In this document: positions 10,216 through 20,215 of the stretch, one piece after another
Position numbering within the stretch: the stretch's first letter is position 1
Layout of the letters: each line of letters opens with the position of its first letter
NCBI GenBank assembly: GCA_024760905.1
Contig: CM045733.1
Coordinates: 19,621,001-19,685,000 of the forward strand
Length of the DNA stretch: 64,000 nucleotides
From: Plotosus lineatus
Lineage: Eukaryota; Chordata; Actinopteri; Siluriformes; Plotosidae
Direction: 5' to 3'
Program-made: the position numbers and the translations under genes
Notes under the pieces: model-generated
What the model was told of the DNA's origin: nothing
The model's database searches: none
Seen by the model: only the letters and a program-made list of their open reading frames with translations

Positions 10216-10613
10216 ATAACTCATGAATATGTTTATTCTACTAATTTTACACTTTCAGAATGTAATCGCAGGACTGATTGTGCTTGATAATTGTATGTTT
10301 ATTTACAAACAAATGTTGTGCACCGTATGCAAGACACATTCATTATGTTTGCATTTTTTTTTAGTAGCAATCAGTTTTTTCCACAGAAATTCAATTAAAC
10401 AAAATGCAGCAAGTTATGAAAAACGCCTTCCTTCCTGAGACTGTGTCAGATAACAGAGTGACAAATTTATCTCTGACCACTTCAAAAATGCTCATCAAGG
10501 GCTGAAGGACCGACCATAGAATGCTTGAGAATTTAACAGATGTGATTCAAATTGCAAATGGCACAATGTAACAGGTTTTTTTTATTATTATTTTTTTTTA
10601 AATGAATAATAAC
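10201..10613. other. Intergenic, nothing recognised
   Basis: AT-rich sequence downstream of lta4h, with a T-rich run near 10576-10600. No exon, repeat or RNA gene is seen. Confidence 0.4.
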
Positions 10614-11190
10614 AATCAGCCCATAGTGGTGAGTACATCCACCTCACAGCAAGAAGGACCTGGGTTTGAGTTCTGGACGTTGGCGTTTCTGTGTTCCTGG
10701 TACTTGCACGAGTTTCCTCTGGGTACTTGGGTTTCCTTCCACAGTCCAAAGACATGCACTTTCGTTCTTCCTTCCTTTCAGCTTTTTCCCTTTCTCGGGA
10801 GTCGCCACAGCAAATGATCTGATTCGCACATTTTGATTTGGCATAGTTTTTTTTACATCGGATGCCCTTCCTGTCACAACCCTTTAGCAAGGGACAGAAA
10901 CACGTTAACGGCTTTGCGGCCTCTTTACGAAAGTCAGCAATGGTTCTTTTATATGCCTCACACCATAGACAGTGAGAGACATGGTCGGCCTTTGATAACC
11001 CAGTTAGCTGCAATGGGGGGACAGTGACAACCTTGTGGGGACTCGAGGTCCTGACCTTAGGATCAGCGATCCCACGCCCTATCCACTAGACCACCTCTGC
11101 CCTAGTCCAAAGACATGCACAATAGTTTCAAATTGCCCTAAAGTTCGAGTCTGAATTGTTGTTTTGTGCATTAACCTTGTATTGAATTGG
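10614..11190 (+). mobile_element. SINE-3, split by a SINE-1R insertion
   Basis: The left part (10614-10759) has the SINE-3 head (catagtggtgagtacatcc, cacctcacagcaagaagg) and body (gggtttccttccacagtccaaagacatgca). The right part (11121-11190) continues with the 'caaattgcc' block. The two halves are separated by SINE-1R at 10760-11103 with a 17-bp duplication of SINE-3 sequence. Confidence 0.8.
10760..11103 (-). mobile_element. SINE-1R, full length, 17-bp TSD
   Basis: This 344-bp copy on the minus strand has head, C-run, body and RTE tail. Perfect duplications agtccaaagacatgcac flank it (10743-10759, 11104-11120). It is nested in SINE-3, so it is younger than that element. Confidence 0.92.
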
Positions 11191-11221
11191 TGAGCCATCA
11201 CAAAAGTCAAATAAGAGGCTC

Positions 11222-11290
11222 CAGGTACTCACCAGGTCCTCTGGTTTCCTCCCACAATCCAAAAACAGTCATATTAGGCTAATTGTTTGC
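11222..11290 (+). mobile_element. SINE-3 body fragment
   Basis: The 'ggtcctctggtttcctcccacaatccaaaaac' region repeats the SINE-3 body a second time after the split copy just upstream. It leads into a GT microsatellite. Confidence 0.55.
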
Positions 11291-11298
11291 TTTAAAGT

Positions 11299-11302
<4 letters not shown>

Positions 11303-11348
<46 letters not shown>
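11303..11348. repeat. (GT)n microsatellite
   Basis: About 23 uninterrupted GT units. Confidence 0.95.
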
Positions 11349-11349
<1 letters not shown>

Positions 11350-12027
11350 GATGCTGTGATAATCTAGCAATTAATGGTTTGGCAACTGAGCGAATAAACA
11401 ACTGATTCCTATCTTGAAGTGAACATTTGCCATCAACGAACAAGTCTTCACTTGTACAGGCCAAACATGCCAATAGCAGCCAACAGGGGGCGGCAAAAGA
11501 TCACATTATCTACAGTAGACAACTTTCTATTTCTAATTTTTTTCTCAGGAAACTGATTATATATATATATATAATATAATTCTAAATGATCAAGAATACC
11601 TCCATACCAATATTTGAATAATTACAAAGAAGCATAAGAATAAATTAATACGAATATTTCAGGATTCTTTAAATGCTATCCAGAGCATGTACTGTATACA
11701 CTATACAGTATTACCAAGAAGACGTGGACACCGCCATCCCCCTCGCAATCTCCAGACGCTCATGATGTTGGTAGAAGTGTCCAGCTAACCTCATTCTTCT
11801 GTATGCAAATCATGTCTGTCACTCTCGGATCCTCTTGATGCAGAATCTTGTGCTTGACGGATTGATGCTGAGGACTTGCCTCAGCATTCTGGTGTAACAA
11901 CCATCAAGAGACCTTTAGAGTTGTGAGGTAAGTGTCCAGCACTCAGAGGAACACAGTCTGAACTGGTGCGAAGAAGAAGCTCAGCTCAGTTTCTTGTGAT
12001 ATCCAAGGGCTCTAAATTGCCTTCATC
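11350..12027. other. Intergenic, nothing recognised apart from a TA run
   Basis: A short TA run lies at 11559-11572. No exon, RNA gene or recognised element is seen in the rest. Confidence 0.4.
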
Positions 12028-12037
12028 ATATTCATGG

Positions 12038-12710
12038 CCTGGTGGTAAGGTGCTAGATCACTGATCCTTAGGTTGGGGGTTCAAGCCCCACTGTCAACGG
12101 TTGACACTGCTGTCCCTCCAGGGCAGCTATCCATCTACATCCAATCATGAAGCATGGATGTCGAGCCCTGAAGCTTAAACGATGCTCATACAGCGATTGT
12201 CATGGCTGTGATCACAATGTTCTACCGTATGGTTCGCCAGGCCACATACGGACTCATTCACACCTACGGACAATTTGGAACTGCCAATGAACCTACTGTG
12301 CATGTTTTTGGACTGTGGGTGGAAACCAGAGTACCTGGAAGAAACCCACACAAGCATGTGGAGAACATGCAAACTCCACACAGAAATGTCCAGGCCTGGA
12401 ATCGAACCCAAGCCTTCTTGCTGTAAGGCGGATGTGCTACCCACTACTCCACCGTGCCGCCATCAGTGCAGCTAACTGGGTTATCAAAGGCCGGCCATGT
12501 CTCTCACTGTCTGTGGTGTGAGACATGTAAAGGAACCAATGCTGACTTTTGACAAGAGTAACTGCATAGCCGTCAGTGTGTTTCTGCCCTGCAATGGCCT
12601 GGCGAGCTGTCCAAGGTGAACTCTACCCTTGCCAGGAGTCGGCTGAGATGGGCACCAGCCTCTCTGCGGCCCTAATTAGGATTAAGTGATTACAGAAAAT
12701 GACTGAATGA
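12038..12710 (+). mobile_element. SINE-1L, 10-bp TSD, split by SINE-3
   Basis: The head (cctggtggtaaggtgctag) runs to 12129. Body and L2 tail resume at 12475-12710. Perfect TSD atattcatgg occurs at 12028-12037 and 12711-12720. The interruption at 12130-12467 is a minus-strand SINE-3. Confidence 0.82.
12130..12467 (-). mobile_element. SINE-3 nested in SINE-1L, 7-bp TSD
   Basis: The minus strand reads ggcggcacggtggagtagtg, then head, B-box-like block and body (gtgggtttcttccaggtactc). The short direct repeat gcagcta flanks it (12123-12129, 12468-12474) and belongs to the host SINE-1L. Here SINE-3 is younger than SINE-1L, the opposite order to 10614-11190, so both families were active in overlapping periods. 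Confidence 0.75.
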
Positions 12711-12726
12711 ATATTCATGGACCTCC

Positions 12727-13060
12727 AAGCTCCAGTCTCCCTTGTCTTGATGTATTTCTCAGAGATGAAGTCCTCGTCCTCTTTGAGAGATCTCAAAGAC
12801 CTCCTTGATAGGAAATGTGGTTGACCAAAGGTGATCAGTTCTCTTGGCATTGAGGGTCAGGACAACCTTTGGCACTACTTCGACCCGAGATAAAAGATCC
12901 TTCTCTTGCTTTGTGTTACTCAAGAGGAGACAAATCTCATCTGTAAAATCAAGATCAGTGTGGGTAACTTCAGATGATTTGGATGACCGTCTTGGTGGAA
13001 TGGGAAACAGTACACTACAACTTTGTAAACAGATAGATTCCACTAGATGGAGACATTAGC
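12727..13060 (-). mobile_element. LINE reverse-transcriptase relic of a second type
   Basis: Minus-strand frame 13043-12759 contains THTDLDFTDEICLLLSNTKQ, then LLSRVEVVPKVVLTLNAKRT. This resembles the region around the catalytic FADD box of a non-LTR RT, here changed to FTDE. It differs from the RTE and Rex1 copies elsewhere in the window. The fragment is short and decayed; the clade is uncertain. Confidence 0.55.
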
Positions 13061-13318
13061 CCACAGAAGGCTTTATTGTTCTTGTTCAGGGTTGGTGGGA
13101 AGGCCGCGTTTGAGCCTGAGGGTCAAGTGCATTTCGGATGTGTATTGTTATGAATGGCTGTTGTTTCCAAATGTAGTGTTGGAGAAACGCCATGCTCCAA
13201 ACACCTGAGCGTATGAAGGTACATATGTATGGAATTAAAGTAGAAGTAATTGCTCCTCTCAGATAAACCACTTGATAAAAAAATAAATATCTATATTCAG
13301 GACAATTAGAGTAAAAAT

Positions 13319-13955
13319 TAAATTTCCTGAACCACTTAATCCTAAGTCACGGGGAGGCTGGTGCCCATCTGGCGAGGGCAGAGTGCACCCTGGACAGCTT
13401 TCCAGGCCATGGCAGGGCAGAAACATGCTGATGGCTATGCAGCTACTCTTGTCGGAGGACGGGGTGGGGGGTGGGGCTAAGTCTGTTGGGTTTTTACACC
13501 TGAGCCTAGTGGCTCATCAGGCCTGTACTTATCCCCGGTTTCTGTAGCGACCAGGAGTTCAACTCCTCCTGGATGGGACGCTAGTCCATCGCAGGTTACC
13601 TTCCCAGTATATTTTTACTAGTACACATTTATACTGCTGGGTGAACAGAGGCACACTTGTGGTTGAGATCTTGCCCAGGGGTCTGAGCACAGTGAGGGTC
13701 TCAGTGGGATTCAAACTCACAACCTCCCAATCATGAGCGCAGCACCCTAACCACTACACCACCGGCCCCACTTGTCGGAGGACAGCAATGGTTCTTTTAC
13801 AGCCTCAAACCATAGACAGTGAGAGACTCGGCCGGCCTTTGATAACCCAGTTAGGTGGACTGCGGGGACAACAGTGACAACCGCTGACAGTTGGGCTTGA
13901 GCCCACAACCTTAGGATCGGTAATCCAGCACCTTACCACCGGGTCACCATTGCCC
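13319..13955 (-). mobile_element. SINE-1L, split by SINE-2
   Basis: The L2 tail is at 13319-13447, and body and head at 13771-13955. The flanks tagagtaaaaat (13307-13318) and tagagtacaaat (13956-13967) are probable TSDs with one mismatch. The interruption is SINE-2. Confidence 0.8.
13461..13770 (-). mobile_element. SINE-2, 310 bp, 13-bp TSD, nested in SINE-1L
   Basis: Perfect duplications cttgtcggaggac lie at 13448-13460 and 13771-13783. The minus-strand element runs from tggggccggtggtgtagtgg (Pol III A-box-like) through a B-box-like 'gagtttgaatccc' to a 3' module ending ...gtgtaaaaacccaacagac. The host-element sequence resumes exactly at the TSD. Confidence 0.9.
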
Positions 13956-14060
13956 TAGAGTACAAATATAGAGCAATATTAATTTTCTCATTGTGATTAC
14001 CTGGGATGTCACACTATCCTGCACTTTTTTTTTTAATGTCTATCAGTACAGATAATTGAA

Positions 14061-14370
14061 GAGGCCGGTGGCGTAGTGGTTCGGGTGCTGCACTCATGAT
14101 CGGGAAGTTGTGTGTTCAAATTCCAGTGAAACCTGCACTGTGCTAATTCCCCTGGGCAAGGTCTCAACCACAAGTGTGTCTCTGTTCACCCAGCAGTATA
14201 AATGGGTACCAGTTAAAAATACTGGGAAGGTAACCTGCGATGGACTAGCGTCCCATCCAGGAGGAGTTGTAGTCCTGGTCGCTTCACGCTATGGAAACCG
14301 GTGATAAGCACCGGTCCAATGAGCCACCATGGCTCAGGTGTAAAAACCCAACAGACTTTACCTTTTACTT
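14061..14370 (+). mobile_element. SINE-2, 310 bp, 14-bp TSD
   Basis: Perfect duplications tacagataattgaa lie at 14047-14060 and 14371-14384. The head is gaggccggtggcgtagtgg. It has the same 310-bp length as the 13461 copy, which defines the full-length family. The 3' module 'gcgatggactagcgtcccat' resembles CR1/L2-type LINE tails; that link is inference. Confidence 0.92.
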
Positions 14371-14451
14371 TACAGATAATTGAAACTGTTTGAAGGTGAT
14401 GATCATGCAGGGAGAACTGTCATGGCTCTTCTATCCATTACCATTGAACAT

Positions 14452-14532
14452 GGCAGCATGAGATCAAGACTGGAAAAGATTAATATGAAGGCATTGAGTG
14501 TCACAATGTTTATTCAGGGCATTTTGGGGGTA
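14452..14532 (+). repeat. Dispersed repeat unit, also at 23904-23980
   Basis: About 80 bp (gactggaaaagattaatatg, aaggcattgag..., gggcattttgggggtaggtc) recurs directly upstream of another SINE-1L at 23.9 kb. It is outside the ordinary SINE-1L head. I do not recognise it. Confidence 0.65.
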
Positions 14533-15130
14533 GGTCAGTGTTGGGCCGGTGGTAAGGTGCGGAATTACCGATCCCAAGGTTGAGAGTTCAAGCCCCACTA
14601 TCAACGGTTGTCACTGCTGCCCCCACCCCAGTGGAGCTAACAGGGTGTACCCTGTCCTTGCCTAGAGTTGGTTGAGATGGGTGCCAGCCTCCCTGCAAGC
14701 CTAATTAGGATTATGCAGTTTAGAAAATGTTCATAATTTCAGTTCATTTTCTGTAACTGCTTAATCCTAATTTGGGTCGCGGGGAGGCTGGTGCACATCC
14801 CAGCCAACTTTGGGCGAGGGCAGAGTACACCCTGGACAGCTTGCCAAGCCATCGCAGGGCGGAAACACACCAACGGCTTTGCAGCCTCCTCTTGTCGAAA
14901 GTCAGCAATGGTTCTTTTACATGCCTCACACCATAGACAGTGGGAGACATGGCCGGCCTTTGATAACCCAGTTAGCTGCACTGGGGGTGGGGGGTGGGGG
15001 GGGTGGGGTGGGGGGAGTGACAACCTTGTGGAGAGTGGGACTTGAACCCACAACCTTTGGATCAGCGATCCAGCGCCCTATACCACTAGACCACCACTGC
15101 CCCGGTTTAGAAAATGAATGAAGGAATTTA
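14533..15130 (+). mobile_element. SINE-1L lacking most of its body, split by a second SINE-1L
   Basis: The head and C-run (14533-14640) join directly to the L2 tail (gtgtaccctgtccttgcc...), so the shared body is deleted. The tail is interrupted at 14730-15104 and its last bases (gaatgaagga) follow at 15117. Confidence 0.75.
14730..15104 (-). mobile_element. SINE-1L, full length, 12-bp TSD
   Basis: Perfect duplications gtttagaaaatg lie at 14718-14729 and 15105-15116, inside the tail of the plus-strand SINE-1L. The head-body junction is a long G-rich tract (about 14983-15017) on the plus strand. Confidence 0.9.
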
Positions 15131-15340
15131 GGGTGTAGCTGTGGTCTAATGGTTAGAGAAGCAGGTTTGGGACGCAAAGGTTGTTGGTTCGTTTCCTGAA
15201 CCAGCAGGAAAAATGTGTGTCAGAAGGGAGGATGAACTGCACCATCCCTTCCTCCACCTTTATAGCTGAGGTTCCGTTGAGCAGCACACCAAACCCAAAA
15301 GTGTTCTCCAGGCACAGCAATGTGTGGCAGCCCACTGCTG

Positions 15341-15374
<34 letters not shown>

Positions 15375-15405
15375 CACCTTAGACGGGTTAAAAGCAGAAC
15401 AAAAA
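15131..15405 (+). mobile_element. SINE-4, another tRNA-derived SINE
   Basis: The segment has A-box-like tagctgtggtctaatggtta and B-box-like ttgttggttcgtttcc, then a body with cagcacaccaaaccc and a GT stretch, ending gacgggttaaaagcagaac. This matches a very common fish SINE layout (head 'gtagctgtggcctaatggtt'). It occurs once in the window. A GT microsatellite lies inside (15342-15372). Confidence 0.65.
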
Positions 15406-15689
15406 TTCTCCTTGTGGTATTAATATAGTAAATAAAAATTCCTTCTGTAATAGAACCAATGGGAAAATGCACCAGTTTGTAGTAGAACATGTTTCGCCTG
15501 AAGCCACAATGATGGAGACTTGACATGACACAACAACTTAGTTGGTAAATGTAATGATAAGTCATGTGGCCTCACAGCGACCTGCACTAATGAGTATGTC
15601 CTTGGATTGAACTTTCAGATAAACACAAACAGCCAACATTCATTTATGTATTATTTACAGTACATGTCTGAAAGGGTCTTGATGGACTG

Positions 15690-15960
15690 GAGACAAGTCT
15701 CAGCTGACTTCAGGCGAAATGCTGGCGAAATTCTGAGTAGGTCACCAGTCTATCACATGATGGTAATACAGAACAAACAACCATTCACGCTGACATTCAC
15801 ACCTGTGTCTAATTCAGAATAGCCAGTTGACCCAATCACATGTCTTCGGGCTGGCGGAGGAGACTTGCGCAGGGACAGGATGAATATGCACACTCTACAC
15901 ACACACCAAAAAAAAAAAAAAAAATGGCGTCGAGATTCGAACCCAGAACCTACTCGCCTT
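15690..15960 (-). mobile_element. SINE-3/L2-type fragment
   Basis: The minus-strand sequence shows the L2-related region (tgatagactggtgacc) and SINE-3 body (ccagcccgaagacatgtg), ending in an A-run and tgggttcgaatctcg. Divergence is high. Confidence 0.6.
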
Positions 15961-16416
15961 GACTGAACAGTGATCAACATTGTCGAAATTCAGTCCTCAG
16001 GTTCTGTATTTATTTATCTTGTCTGTGGAGCAGTAGGCACCTCATCAGTATGTGAGGGAAGTGCAGTGAGTTTAGGGTTCCAGGCGTATACGAGGCTCAT
16101 CATTGTTCATTTACAATACAGCGCAAAATTCCTCGCCAGTCCCCCTGAGACGCTACAAAAAAAAAGGAAGCAATATCTTCTCTCTATTTTTTTTTTTTTT
16201 TTTTTGGTCAAAGTTAGACAAAACCTCTCAAACCATAAACTGCACCATTCAATATTCTGAGAGCAAAGACTTTCTTTTTTTTTCAAACAAGACGGAAAAA
16301 AGTTATCTGAGTGATTTGTGCTCTCACACAATGGCTGTGGTTGAAGTTGCGCCTCCTCTGATCTTCACGCAGCTGGACTCCTGCCTTCCACCCTGTCTCC
16401 TCTGATCTTCTCACAG

Positions 16417-16508
16417 TCATCCGAGAGGCTTTTGCCAGCCTGCGAGCTGTCAAAGTATCCACGGAATCAAACGCCACCCCATGCTCTCTTATGATCAAAG
16501 ACACACAG
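16417..16508 (+). CDS. Exon-like segment, gene not identified
   Basis: A strong acceptor (tgatcttctcacag, ending 16416) and donor (gtaagg, 16509) bound 92 bp. Two bases plus 30 codons read without a stop (IREAFASLRAVKVSTESNAT then PCSLMIKDTQ), ending in phase 0. The next exon-like segment at 24453 begins in phase 0, so the two could be consecutive exons of one + strand gene, but no family is recognised. The minus strand over the same bases has an open frame (16558-16283) that starts like a signal peptide; both cannot be real. Confidence 0.3.
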
Positions 16509-16907
16509 GTAAGGAGACACAGAGCCACATACAATTGCTGTCTCAAAGAATGAGCCATTTCCCCCCTCTTTCCTCACAACCACTCTGCCCCAGGAACGGA
16601 AAATGGAGCACATCGACCAGAATAAAGCAAAGCGATCAGGTTTTGAAGATGTGACAGGAAGTTTGTATTCTTGAAAACTTTTGGACAAAGAGAGAAAGCT
16701 GAAATAGGGGTGAAGGTGATGTTTAAAACACTGGTTACGCTTTTCATTTCTTCTGATTATTAATGTACCACCTTGCAACATTAAACGCCATGTTCCTCCC
16801 CACACCTCCCCCGACCCCTCCCCCCCTAGTGTCGAAGACCTGTTTTGACTCTCTCACGTTGTTATTTGGCGTAGCAGTAAATCGTTCTTCATGGGAATGT
16901 AATATAC
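16509..16907. other. Intergenic or intronic, nothing recognised
   Basis: It contains a C-rich stretch at about 16797-16828. No element is recognised. Confidence 0.4.
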
Positions 16908-17012
16908 TCATCTTCTTCATCTTCTTCTTCTTCTTCTTCTTCTTTTCCTTTCGGCTTTTCCCTTCAGGGGTCGCCACAGCAAACCATCCGCCTCCATCTC
17001 ACCCTATCATGA
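16908..17012 (-). mobile_element. RTE LINE 3' end, heavily 5'-truncated
   Basis: A (CTT)n run at 16909-16944 is the A/G-rich 3' terminus read on the other strand. It is followed by cctttcggcttttcccttca, ggggtcgccacagc, and the last codons of ORF2. Confidence 0.8.
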
Positions 17013-17656
17013 CAATTTCAAAAAAAATATTCTCGGCGAAACCATTTCATTACCATAATAGTCTGACTTGGATTCTTCAGACCTATAACCTGTGATGACC
17101 GTATGATCCACCATACACTTCCATCTATGGGCTGAATCCAACCCGGTGGCGTAATCGTTTGAGCTCTACCTTCTTTAGCTCTTCTCCCTCCTTCAGCTTT
17201 CACATTCCGTAAAATTACGAAAGATGTGAAAAATGTTAACAGTGCTCGGATGAGCAATAGGAAAACACCGCACAGCCAAAGTTCAAAAACATTTCATGGA
17301 AAATAAAACAAGAAGAAATGACACTGTTGATGTTCAGAGGATTATTCATTGATGCAAACATCTCAGAATTGCTCATCAGAGGTTGGCACAAAGTATGAGT
17401 TGTGATGACTTTTAAAAAAATGCCTGATATCCTTCATATACTGAATACTTGGCTTTTCTTTGTTTAAAATGATCATATAAGACGTTTGGCTGCCCTTTAA
17501 GCTTTGATGACTCAGACAAACACATGCTCAGCCTACACAGGAAAAGGGAAGTTGTGCCGCTGTGGCATCAATCACAACAATATGTCACACTTCCATAATA
17601 TGCAAAGAATAAAAGTATAAACGCGATTGTATTGTTATTGTACGATAACAAATTAC

Positions 17657-17658
<2 letters not shown>
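17013..17658. other. Nothing recognised
   Basis: Unique-looking sequence with no convincing exon or repeat. Confidence 0.4.

Positions 17659-17715
<57 letters not shown>
17659..17715. repeat. (GT)n microsatellite
   Basis: About 28 GT units without interruption. Confidence 0.95.
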
Positions 17716-17716
<1 letters not shown>

Positions 17717-17900
17717 TGAATCCTATTAAGAACTGGATTTAGTAATGCTGACAGTACACCGCGACATGTTTTACTTCACTGACCCCACGGCCTCATGGCA
17801 AGATTGACCCTTTTAGTTATTCAAGAATGATGTCGTACTTTTTACTTGTAAAAGAAACCCTCATTTTTCTGAGATGTCGCTTTAGTATAAAATTATCACA

Positions 17901-18085
17901 AAAGTAGAACATCCGCCTTACAACAACAAGGCCCTTGGTTCGAGTTCCTGGCTCAGCCTGGGTGTCCCCGTATGGTGTTTACATGCTTTCCCCGTGCTTC
18001 AATGGGTTTCTTTTATGTATTCCAGTTTCCTCCCACACACCATAAACATGGACATTACTGTCAGTGGCAGTTCCAAATTGTGTAA
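17901..18085 (+). mobile_element. SINE-3, 3'-truncated
   Basis: The head remnant (gtagaacatccgccttacaac, ttggttcgagttcc) and body (gtgtccccgtatggtgtt, cagtttcctcccacacacc) are present. The L2 tail is missing. Confidence 0.65.
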
Positions 18086-18556
18086 CGACCCCATTGGAAA
18101 TAAGTTTTACCAAACGTTTTGAGCGAGCCTTGATTTCAACTACACTTATCCGGGGTATTTTAATTTCATTTTATTTATTTCGTTTATTTAGTTTATTTTA
18201 TTTAATGTATTTGTTATTCTACATTTCTATAACTAGTTGTTCCCAAATCTTTGTTTAATATATTATCTATACTTGTTCTTATCTAGTCTTGTTATTTTAT
18301 TTTTATATACTTTATATATTATTTTGGTTTTCTATACTTGAATACCTCATTTTACACCAGTAATGCAAATAATTTATCAGTTTACTTTATTTATTAGTAA
18401 TACCGTCTATTGAGGTATAGCAAGCTTTGTACAAATAAGTTTTGCTTTTTATGCCATCTAAGAAATCCAAAATTATAAACTATTGTACGGTATAAATTAT
18501 TATTGACTGATACATGGCACGATATGTATGAATTTGCGAATGTTGAAATCAAAACC
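18086..18556. other. AT-rich, nothing recognised
   Basis: Mostly TTTATT-rich sequence. No exon or element is identified. Confidence 0.4.
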
Positions 18557-18735
18557 AATCGACCGACCGACCGACTGACCGATCGATCGATCAATCAACC
18601 AATCAATCCCTGGATGTGAGTGTGAATGTAAATTGTTTGTTTGTGTGTGTGAGTGTATTGGCCCTGCCTGGTGAGCTGGTGAGGGTGTACCACCGACACC
18701 CAGAGTCGGCTGAGATAGGTAAGATTACAGGAGTT
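18557..18735 (+). repeat. (GACC/GATC/AATC)n tetranucleotide run joined to a SINE-3/L2 tail
   Basis: Tetranucleotide units (gaccgaccgac...gatcgatcaatcaacc) lie at 18557-18607. From 18610 there is a SINE-3 end (gtgtgtgtgagtgtattggcc, then an L2-like tggtgagctggtgagggtgt). The run may be a degenerate SINE tail. Confidence 0.6.
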
Positions 18736-18837
18736 ACAAGTTACAGGAGAACGAACAACCTCCATTCTGAACACTTTCCTACTTCAGAAAACTTACACAT
18801 ACAAAAAGAAAAAAACAAGAACTGTTGTCATTATTGA

Positions 18838-19252
18838 ACAACAACAACAACAACTACTACTACTACTAATACCGCTACTAGCTACTACTACTACTACTAC
18901 TAGTACTACCAATACTGCTGCTACTGCTGCTATTACTACTAATACTGCTACTAATACCACCACCACTCCTCCTCCTCCTCCTCCTCCTCCTACTACTACT
19001 GCTACTAATACTAGCACCACCACCACCACCACTCCTCCTCCTCCCTCCTCCTCCTCCTACTACTGCTACTAATACCACCACCACCACCACTCCTCCTCCT
19101 CCTCCTCCTCCTCCTACTACTACTACTACCACTACTACTACGACTACTACTATTACTACTGCTAATACTACTACTACTACTATTACTGCTATTACTACTA
19201 CTGCTGCTAATATTGCTCATACTGCTACTACTATTTGTATTACTACTACTAT
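18838..19252. repeat. Compound trinucleotide array (CAA/CTA/CTC/CCA)n
   Basis: About 415 bp of triplet repeats: CAA, then CTA/CTG, CTC and CCA blocks that alternate twice. Open frames on the minus strand (poly-Val/Gly/Ser) are artefacts of the repeat. Confidence 0.95.
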
Positions 19253-19491
19253 GGAAACATTGTTACTATGGAAAGATTAATGCCTTAAAGCAAGGAGCTT
19301 AATATACATTCAGGATACCTGTGTAAAGTCCATGAGTCAAAGAGGTATCAAATTTTAAAAGATGATTTCAACTGGAATGGAAATTTTTAAAAATTACACA
19401 TTATAATATTATAACACATCCTTAAATGTGATATGTTACTGCTATGAGAAGTAAACATGTATACAGAACTGTTAATAGATACAGAATCTAG

Positions 19492-19709
19492 AAGGCCATG
19501 TCTCTCACTGCCTATGGTGTGAGGCATGCAAAAGAACCATAGCTGACTTTCCACAAGAGTAGGCTGCAACGCTGTCAGCATGTTTCTGCCCTGCAATGCC
19601 TTGGCGAGCTGTCCAAGGTATACTCTGCCCTCGCCTGGAGTTGGCTGTGATGGGCACCAGCCTCCCCACAACCCTAATTAGGATTAAGTGGTTACAGAAA
19701 ACGAATGAA

Positions 19710-19713
<4 letters not shown>
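19492..19713 (+). mobile_element. SINE-1L, 5'-truncated
   Basis: The copy starts inside the shared body (ggccatgtctctcactgcc) and ends with the L2 tail and gaatgaatgaa. It is followed directly by a TA array that probably grew from its A-rich end. Confidence 0.8.

Positions 19714-19766
<53 letters not shown>
19713..19766. repeat. (TA)n microsatellite
   Basis: About 26 TA units at the end of a SINE-1L. A second array with an A-run (20162-20205) marks the end of the next SINE. Confidence 0.95.
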
Positions 19767-19771
<5 letters not shown>

Positions 19772-19892
19772 TACATAAAGTATACATATGCTATAACACT
19801 ATCATATGCATTAGTGTCATAAGCGATGGTATGCTATGCTATGTATGTATGTATGTGTGTGTGTATCTATATCTATATCTGTATCTATAACT

Positions 19893-20160
19893 GGAGCCGG
19901 TGGTGTAGTGGTTAAGAGTGCTGGGCTCATGATCGGGAGGTTGTGAGTTCAAATCCCACTGAGACCCTCACTGTGCTAAGTCCCCTGGGCAAGGTCTCAA
20001 AATGGGTACCAATAAAAAATATACTGGGAAGGTAACCTGCGATGGACTAGCGTCCCATCCAGGAGTAGTTCAACTCCTGATTGCTTCACGCTACGGAAAC
20101 CGGGGATAAGCACCAGCCTGATGAGCCACTAGGCTTGGGTGTAAAAACCCAGCAGTTAAT
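19893..20160 (+). mobile_element. SINE-2 with internal deletion
   Basis: The head is ggagccggtggtgtagtgg and the end gtgtaaaaacccagcag. The block 'ccacaagtgtgcctctgttcaccc' present in other copies is missing between gcaaggtctcaa and aatgggtacc, a deletion of roughly 35 bp. A long A-run plus TA repeat follows. Confidence 0.85.
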
Positions 20161-20168
20161 CAAAAAAA

Positions 20169-20202
<34 letters not shown>

Positions 20203-20215
20203 TATGTGTACGCTA

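Noticed and set aside
16283..16558. Minus-strand frame starting like a secreted peptide (MAHSLRQQLYVALCLLTCVS)
   Set aside because: No cysteine pattern or processing site typical of a known hormone, and the plus strand has a better splice-bounded exon over the same bases.
18793..19220. Poly-Val, poly-Gly and poly-Ser frames on the minus strand
   Set aside because: Triplet microsatellite, all frames open.
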